DNA of 25,182 nucleotides, from positions 1 to 25,182 of the forward strand of contig JASEEW010000005.1 in NCBI GenBank assembly GCA_030019485.1, given 5' to 3'. Numbering within the stretch: position 1 is the stretch's first letter; each line of letters opens with the position of its first letter. The notes below the pieces were generated by a model. That model saw nothing but the letters and a program-made list of their open reading frames with translations, was not told the DNA's origin and searched no databases. The DNA comes from Thermoplasmatales archaeon (GTDB lineage Archaea > Thermoplasmatota > JASEFT01 > JAUWIS01). Shown one piece after another: positions 21,499 through 25,182 of this stretch. The position numbers and the translations under genes are program-made.

Positions 21499-22108
21499 TG
21501 TTCAGCCCCCTTTTTCCTTCTGCAAACCCCTTTAGTCTGATGTAACCATCATCCACGCCTCTTACAATCAGCATATCCCCTCCGCTGAGGATGGTGCTGT
21601 CAGCCGGGTCGTACATCCATCTTTCTCCTTTTCTAATAGCAATGATTCTAACACCTGTTTCTGCTTCAACGTTCAACTCACCTATGGTTTTATCTGACAT
21701 TGGCGATTTTTCAGGAACACTGATTATTCTGATTTTTTCATCAGCTTTCTGAAGCAGACTTGGAAGGAAAGGCCTGTTTTCAATTTTTGTGTCCAAAAGC
21801 CTGATTATATCACCTGCAGCATTTGATATGTTCTCAGCAGCAGATGCAACCTGCAGCAGACCTGAAAATTGCTCCGCATCCTCCACAGTTCTGGTTGCAA
21901 GCATTGCCGTGAGCCGTATCTGATATAATAGTTTATCCATTCTGCTTTCAAGCTCCTTGACCTCCTCAGCAATATCCTTGATGTCAAATATTACTGCAGA
22001 ATATGCAAGGTCTGTTATAAGTTCAGACACATCCTTCATCTCTGTCAGCAGTTCTTTCACGTTTGTTGGCTCATACCCTATTTCCTCAAACCTTTTTCTT
22101 TTTTTCAT
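21491..22108 (-). CDS. PhoU-like/RCK_C (TrkA_C) protein, copy 1
   Basis: 205 residues from ATG 22108 (MKKRKRFEEIGYEP); the longer frame start lies inside the upstream gene. It has the same two-part design as the next protein: PhoU-like bundle (VKELLTEMKDVSELITDLAY) and RCK_C domain (SPMSDKTIGELNVEAETGVR, IIAIRKGERW, GGDMLIVRG). The two are clear paralogues and probably act as a pair. It overlaps the MgtE-type gene by 4 nt. Confidence 0.88.
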   Translation of the reverse strand: MKKRKRFEEIGYEPTNVKELLTEMKDVSELITDLAYSAVIFDIKDIAEEVKELESRMDKLLYQIRLTAMLATRTVEDAEQFSGLLQVASAAENISNAAGDIIRLLDTKIENRPFLPSLLQKADEKIRIISVPEKSPMSDKTIGELNVEAETGVRIIAIRKGERWMYDPADSTILSGGDMLIVRGVDDGYIRLKGFAEGKRGLNNE

Positions 22109-22623
22109 ATTCCCACCAGTTTTACCATCAGCAGCAGGCATAGTATGCCTAACACATCTGCGCCTGTTGTCAGGACTGGTATAACCACATTATCAGGGTC
22201 TATGCCCTTCCTGAAGGAGACTATTGCAGTAGGTATACATAAACATATCACCCCCAGGGTGAGGAGCATGCCTGCGCCTATCATTATAAATACAAGTTTA
22301 AATGAGGTAGAAATAACATAAACAATAGCTCCTATGAAACAAAATGTGAGCAGGGAAAGGATTACTATGCCAATTATGTTTTCCCTTAATTCCTTCCCTC
22401 TGAAATCAGGTGTAATGTACCCTACGTGCAGCCCTGAGGAAAGACGTGCTCCCAGAACACTCCCAACATTTCCGCACACACCATTAATAACAGGGATGAA
22501 CATCAGTAAAATAGGAAGCATCAAGAATTTTTCAAGATGAAAGTTCAGGATTTGTCCACCGAATATTTGTATAATCATAAGTAGGGAGAGTATAGGTATG
22601 CTCTCCTTTAAAATCTTTTTCAT
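22105..22623 (-). CDS. Half-size MgtE/SLC41-type divalent cation transporter, copy 2
   Basis: About 172 residues from ATG 22623 (MKKILKESIPIL); ATG 22635 would add four residues. Five hydrophobic segments and the MgtE membrane-domain signature VINGVCGNVGSVLGARLSSGLH (about 52-73) followed by DPDNVVIPVLTTGADV near the end. This is only the membrane domain; the cytoplasmic N and CBS domains of bacterial MgtE are absent and may be replaced by the PhoU/RCK_C proteins encoded next. It likely pairs with the second half-size copy. Substrate (Mg2+ or similar) is inferred from family. Confidence 0.88.
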   Translation of the reverse strand: MKKILKESIPILSLLMIIQIFGGQILNFHLEKFLMLPILLMFIPVINGVCGNVGSVLGARLSSGLHVGYITPDFRGKELRENIIGIVILSLLTFCFIGAIVYVISTSFKLVFIMIGAGMLLTLGVICLCIPTAIVSFRKGIDPDNVVIPVLTTGADVLGILCLLLMVKLVGI

Positions 22624-22652
22624 CTGATAAAACATTTATATTCCCCCGTCCA

Positions 22653-22725
22653 AGTAGTTAGGGCATAGAAGTTAGGGGCTAGGGAAGATGTTTCCCTGAC
22701 TACTAACTTCTGACTACTAACTACT
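22653..22725. repeat. Long imperfect palindrome between the two MgtE-type genes
   Basis: Arms AGTAGTTAG...GAAGTTAG...AGGGAA and TTCCCT...CTAACTTC...CTAACTACT pair in order across a 3-nt centre (22681-22695 holds the tip). It fills the 100-nt gap between the two transporter genes and could be a cruciform, transcript end or processing site. The arms carry TTAGGG/CTAAC-like units. Confidence 0.6.
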
Positions 22726-22729
22726 CCCA

Positions 22730-23281
22730 TCATATTCCTCCTACCAGCATTACCGTACCAAGCAGGCAGATTACTGTTATAATATCCCCAATTGTTGTTA
22801 GAAAAGGTCCTGTGATGTTGTCAGGGTCAAGCCCTTTTCTGAATGCTACAATCACTATGCCAACTGTTATAAATGCCAGAATTAAACCTGCAAGGGTGCC
22901 TGCTATCACTGTTACGATTATCAGAGCCAACACATTTACATGATATCCGAGTGCGGAGCTTGTGAGCCAAGCAAGAAAGCCTAAAAACAAGGCGCATACA
23001 ACACTCAGAACCATTGATGCTTTTACATTTTCCTTTGTTTCCTTATTAAATACTTTTTTAACATCAATAAGACCAAGATGCGCAGCAGAACCAAGTCTTG
23101 AGCCTAATGCACTATTAATGTTTCCTCTCAAATCAATGATTGCTGGGATAATAACAATCAAACCAGGCATGTTTTCGAACATAGAGGCCATACTGCTTAG
23201 TATTCCACCTGTGAACATTTCAGCAATGCCAAGGATGATAAGAAGTGGAAGGCTCTGCCTGATAAGATTTTTGATACTCAT
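22730..23281 (-). CDS. Half-size MgtE/SLC41-type divalent cation transporter, copy 1
   Basis: 183 residues from ATG 23281 (MSIKNLIRQSLP), 26 nt after a TATA-like element centred near 23307, so probably leaderless. The signature IIDLRGNINSALGSRLGSAAHLG (about 48-70) and the DPDNITGPFLTTIGDIITV motif mark the membrane domain. It is paralogous to the next gene, and the pair probably makes one transporter. It is the first gene of the four-gene cluster. Confidence 0.88.
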   Translation of the reverse strand: MSIKNLIRQSLPLLIILGIAEMFTGGILSSMASMFENMPGLIVIIPAIIDLRGNINSALGSRLGSAAHLGLIDVKKVFNKETKENVKASMVLSVVCALFLGFLAWLTSSALGYHVNVLALIIVTVIAGTLAGLILAFITVGIVIVAFRKGLDPDNITGPFLTTIGDIITVICLLGTVMLVGGI

Positions 23282-23298
23282 CAACAGGGGATGGGTTT

Positions 23299-23325
23299 AA
23301 TGGATAATATGTTTTTCATTCATCA
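23299..23325 (-). promoter_or_regulatory. TATA-bearing box, proximal copy of a duplicated element
   Basis: A box of about 26 nt reading AATGGATAATATG...TTCATTCATC on the + strand. It contains the likely TATA of the first MgtE-type gene on the - strand. A near copy lies 46 nt further upstream of the gene at 23345-23369. Confidence 0.45.
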
Positions 23326-23344
23326 GGTGTAAGGTGTAAGTATA

Positions 23345-23369
23345 AATGGTAATATATTTTTCATTCATC
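23345..23369 (-). promoter_or_regulatory. TATA-bearing box, distal copy
   Basis: AATGGTAATATA...TTCATTCATC on the + strand; differs from the proximal copy by a few bases. Between the copies is a short tandem GGTGTAA GGTGTAA. Possibly a second promoter or a regulator site. Confidence 0.4.
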
Positions 23370-23412
23370 TTTCTCTTTCTTATAATGGAATTACCTTTAA
23401 CGGTTAAATTTT

Positions 23413-23466
23413 AAAAAGTAAACTTTTAGTAGTAAAAATAGTAACTTTTTGGAAACTTATTTATAT
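23413..23466 (+). promoter_or_regulatory. Promoter and possible operator of the small gene pair
   Basis: TATA core TTTATAT at 23460-23466 predicts initiation near 23490, about 7 nt before the ATG at 23497. Directly upstream lie AAAAAGT (23413-23419) and ACTTTTT (23444-23450) as an inverted repeat, with ACTTTTA and AGTAAAAAT units between them. Such repeats beside a TATA box suit autoregulation. Confidence 0.45.
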
Positions 23467-23496
23467 CCAAAATAATATACTATATTTAGAATACTA

Positions 23497-23724
23497 ATGA
23501 CCAGGATACGATTCACAGAACATTACAAAAAGGACCCTGAAACAAACATAGATAGGGTAATGGTAACCCATTACATCTTAACATCAAGGAAAAAACTGCT
23601 TGGGGGAAATATATTCAAAATAGACAAAAGGGTAAAGAAGGGTTATGAGGTATATATCCTCTTTAGCTATGACAGAAAAGAGGATGCGATATGGGTAATT
23701 AATGCAAAGAAAAGGAAGGGGTAG
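23497..23724 (+). CDS. Small basic protein, possible toxin
   Basis: 75 residues. It opens with IRFTEHYKKDPETNIDR and closes with GYEVYILFSYDRKEDAIWVINAKKRK, a beta-rich ending seen in small DUF4258/MqsR-like toxin folds. I note resemblance in shape only. It is followed after 1 nt by a YgiT-type zinc-finger protein, an order (toxin then antitoxin) typical of MqsRA-like modules. Function is unproven. Confidence 0.6.
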   Translation: MTRIRFTEHYKKDPETNIDRVMVTHYILTSRKKLLGGNIFKIDKRVKKGYEVYILFSYDRKEDAIWVINAKKRKG

Positions 23725-23725
23725 T

Positions 23726-24034
23726 ATGAAAAAATGTAAGGAATGCGACGGTGAAATGAAGGAAATAGACTTTTCCAGCATACCTGAAATAAAACATACA
23801 AAAATTGCTGGGAAGGCCTATGAGTGTAAAAAATGTGGGGATATTGAATTAGACATGGAAACCAGTAGAAAGCTGAGAAAAAAACTAATATCAGACAAAA
23901 GCGTAAAGATTGACAGAACAATATGGGAAAAAATCAATACATTTATCAGAAAACACAGAACAGAATACCCATCCATGAAGTTTTTCACCCAGAAGGCGGT
24001 TACTGAGAAACTGCGCAGGGAAAGTAAAGCATGA
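23726..24034 (+). CDS. YgiT/MqsA-type zinc-finger protein, possible antitoxin
   Basis: 102 residues from ATG 23726 (MKKCKECDGEMKEID). The zinc finger has KCKEC (4, 7) and ECKKCG (about 34-37), with the typical IAGKAYECKKCGDIE strand of MqsA N-terminal domains. No Xre helix-turn-helix is seen; the C-terminal half is basic and helical (WEKINTFIRKHRTEYPSMKFFTQKAV) and could bind DNA in another way. It begins 1 nt after the small basic gene, so the two are one unit. Confidence 0.7.
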   Translation: MKKCKECDGEMKEIDFSSIPEIKHTKIAGKAYECKKCGDIELDMETSRKLRKKLISDKSVKIDRTIWEKINTFIRKHRTEYPSMKFFTQKAVTEKLRRESKA

Positions 24035-24072
24035 AAAGAAATATCTTTTAACCCGTAACCCCATTCTAATTT

Positions 24073-25095
24073 ATGGATTTGAATGAAAGGGTTGCTCTTG
24101 TTAAAAATAATGCTGAGGAAATCGTCACATTGGAGGAGTTAAAGGTTCTTTTGGAAACAAATGAGCATCCTGCAGCTTATGTTGGTTTTGAGCCGTCAGG
24201 ATTTGTTCACATTGGTTTTCTTGTCTGCGCAAACAAAATAAAGGATTTGGTAAAAGCAGGTTTTGATGTTACTATACTTCTTGCGGACTGGCATGCGTTC
24301 ATCAATGACAAACTTGGTGGAAGCATGGAAAACATCAGGAAATGCGGGAAATACATGCAGGATTGTTTTTCATCACTTGGTGTTAATGCAAAATTTGTTT
24401 ATGCCTCAGATTTGATTGACAAAAAGGAATACTGGGAAAAAGTCATAAGGATTGCTAAAAACTCATCCCTAGCAAGGATAAGGAGGGCTATGACAATCAT
24501 GGGAAGAAAAGAATCTGATGCTGAAACAGACTCATCAAAACTCATGTACCCATCCATGCAGGCAGCAGACATTTTTGAGCTGAATGTTGATGCTGCTCTT
24601 GGTGGTATGGACCAGAGGAAGGCGCACATGCTTGCCAGGGATGTTTCAGAAAAACTTGGGTGGAAGAAACCAATAGCAATACATACATCTTTGCTTGGGA
24701 GTTTAACAGGTACTGAAAGGATGGAGAGCAAGATGTCAAAAAGCTCACCTGAATCCTGTGTTTTCATACATGATTCTGAAAATGACATTAAAAGGAAGAT
24801 TGGGGAGGCGTACTGCCCCATGGAAACAGCAGGAAACCCGGTCATAGACATCTGTAAACATATTGTTTTCAGAGAACATGAAACTATAATAATAGAAAGA
24901 CCTGAGAAATATGGGGGAAATCTGAGCCTCACATACGATGAGTTACTGAAGGTTTATCCAAAGGAGCTTCATCCTGCTGATTTAAAAAATGCTGTTTCAA
25001 AACATTTAATCCAGATACTTGAACCTGTCAGGGAATACTTCAAAAAAAATCCAGGAAATCTTGAGATGATAAAGGGGTTTACGATTACAAGATAG
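24073..25095 (+). CDS. tyrS: Tyrosyl-tRNA synthetase, archaeal type
   Basis: 340 residues. It charges tRNA-Tyr in the cytoplasm. The class I signatures are HIGF (46-49, a HIGH variant) within YVGFEPSGFVHIGF, and KMSKS near 220-224. The tyrosine pocket motif MYPSMQAADIFELNVDAALGG and the MDQRKAHMLARD motif fit archaeal/eukaryotic TyrRS, and the length suits the short archaeal form without a bacterial S4 domain. A TATA-like AAATATCTTT near 24039-24048 is about 29 nt before the ATG, so the transcript should be nearly leaderless. Confidence 0.97.
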   Translation: MDLNERVALVKNNAEEIVTLEELKVLLETNEHPAAYVGFEPSGFVHIGFLVCANKIKDLVKAGFDVTILLADWHAFINDKLGGSMENIRKCGKYMQDCFSSLGVNAKFVYASDLIDKKEYWEKVIRIAKNSSLARIRRAMTIMGRKESDAETDSSKLMYPSMQAADIFELNVDAALGGMDQRKAHMLARDVSEKLGWKKPIAIHTSLLGSLTGTERMESKMSKSSPESCVFIHDSENDIKRKIGEAYCPMETAGNPVIDICKHIVFREHETIIIERPEKYGGNLSLTYDELLKVYPKELHPADLKNAVSKHLIQILEPVREYFKKNPGNLEMIKGFTITR

Positions 25096-25102
25096 GAAAA
25101 TT

Positions 25103-25115
25103 CTCTTTTTTATTT
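25103..25115 (+). terminator. T-rich stretch after tyrS
   Basis: CTCTTTTTTATTT begins 7 nt after the tyrS stop. Archaeal RNA polymerase stops at U-runs without needing a hairpin, so this is a reasonable terminator. Confidence 0.4.
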
Positions 25116-25164
25116 ACTGGACTTTTGCGTTTTGCTAACTAGCCTCCCGCTTTCCCATGGTTGA

Positions 25165-25171
25165 TTTATAT
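25165..25171 (+). promoter_or_regulatory. TATA box for a gene beyond the window
   Basis: TTTATAT, the same core as two other TATA boxes here. The predicted start of transcription lies just outside the window. Confidence 0.35.
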
Positions 25172-25182
25172 GGGCAAAGCAA

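Overview
The window reads as a piece of an archaeal chromosome, most likely from a euryarchaeote-grade lineage. The markers are archaeal-type LeuRS and TyrS, the ribosomal set eL8(L7Ae)-eS28-eL24-NDK, a single-ATPase type IV pilus-like secretion machine, TATA boxes about 26 nt upstream of leaderless starts, and a tRNA with a bulge-helix-bulge intron and no encoded CCA. I cannot name the genus. Base composition is moderately AT-rich.

Layout. (1) 1-10119, + strand: a type IV pilus-like or secretion locus. It runs from a cut-off secreted protein and a pilin-like protein, across a regulatory gap with a duplicated TATA-bearing box, to a charged coiled-coil protein, a secretion ATPase with an N-terminal zinc ribbon, a first GspF/TadC-type platform protein, a second platform protein fused to about seven Ig-like domains, and a last pilin-like protein. 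The genes overlap or nearly touch. (2) 10111-10592, - strand: a small tandem zinc-ribbon protein and tRNA-Val(TAC), whose D-loop carries a 38-nt intron. (3) 10713-14731, - strand: an accessory block that looks like an integron cassette array without an integrase. It holds a SEC-C protein, two small zinc-ribbon proteins (one without a start), a SAM-like DNA-binding protein, a pRiA4b ORF-3-like protein and a PD-(D/E)XK/DUF4268-like nuclease. Large palindromic attC-like sites with GTT/AAC ends separate the genes, and a TATA box lies upstream of the first. (4) 14847-18744: leuS (-) and a divergent operon (+) of two winged-helix proteins around a small conserved protein, both sides with leaderless-type promoters. 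(5) 18752-20699, - strand: eL8-eS28-eL24-ndk, a small membrane protein and pdxT. (6) 20926-23281, - strand: two PhoU/RCK_C proteins and two half-size MgtE-type transporters, a probable divalent-cation transport and gating cluster. (7) 23497-25095, + strand: a possible toxin/zinc-finger antitoxin pair and tyrS.

Most worth a second look: the attC-like cassette array, the platform-Ig fusion in the secretion locus, the tRNA-Val D-loop intron, and a double-hairpin element seen in two non-coding gaps with compensatory changes. Two real genes, eL24 and a start-less zinc-ribbon gene, are easy to miss: the first is short, and the second is read in a frame hidden behind a longer spurious frame.
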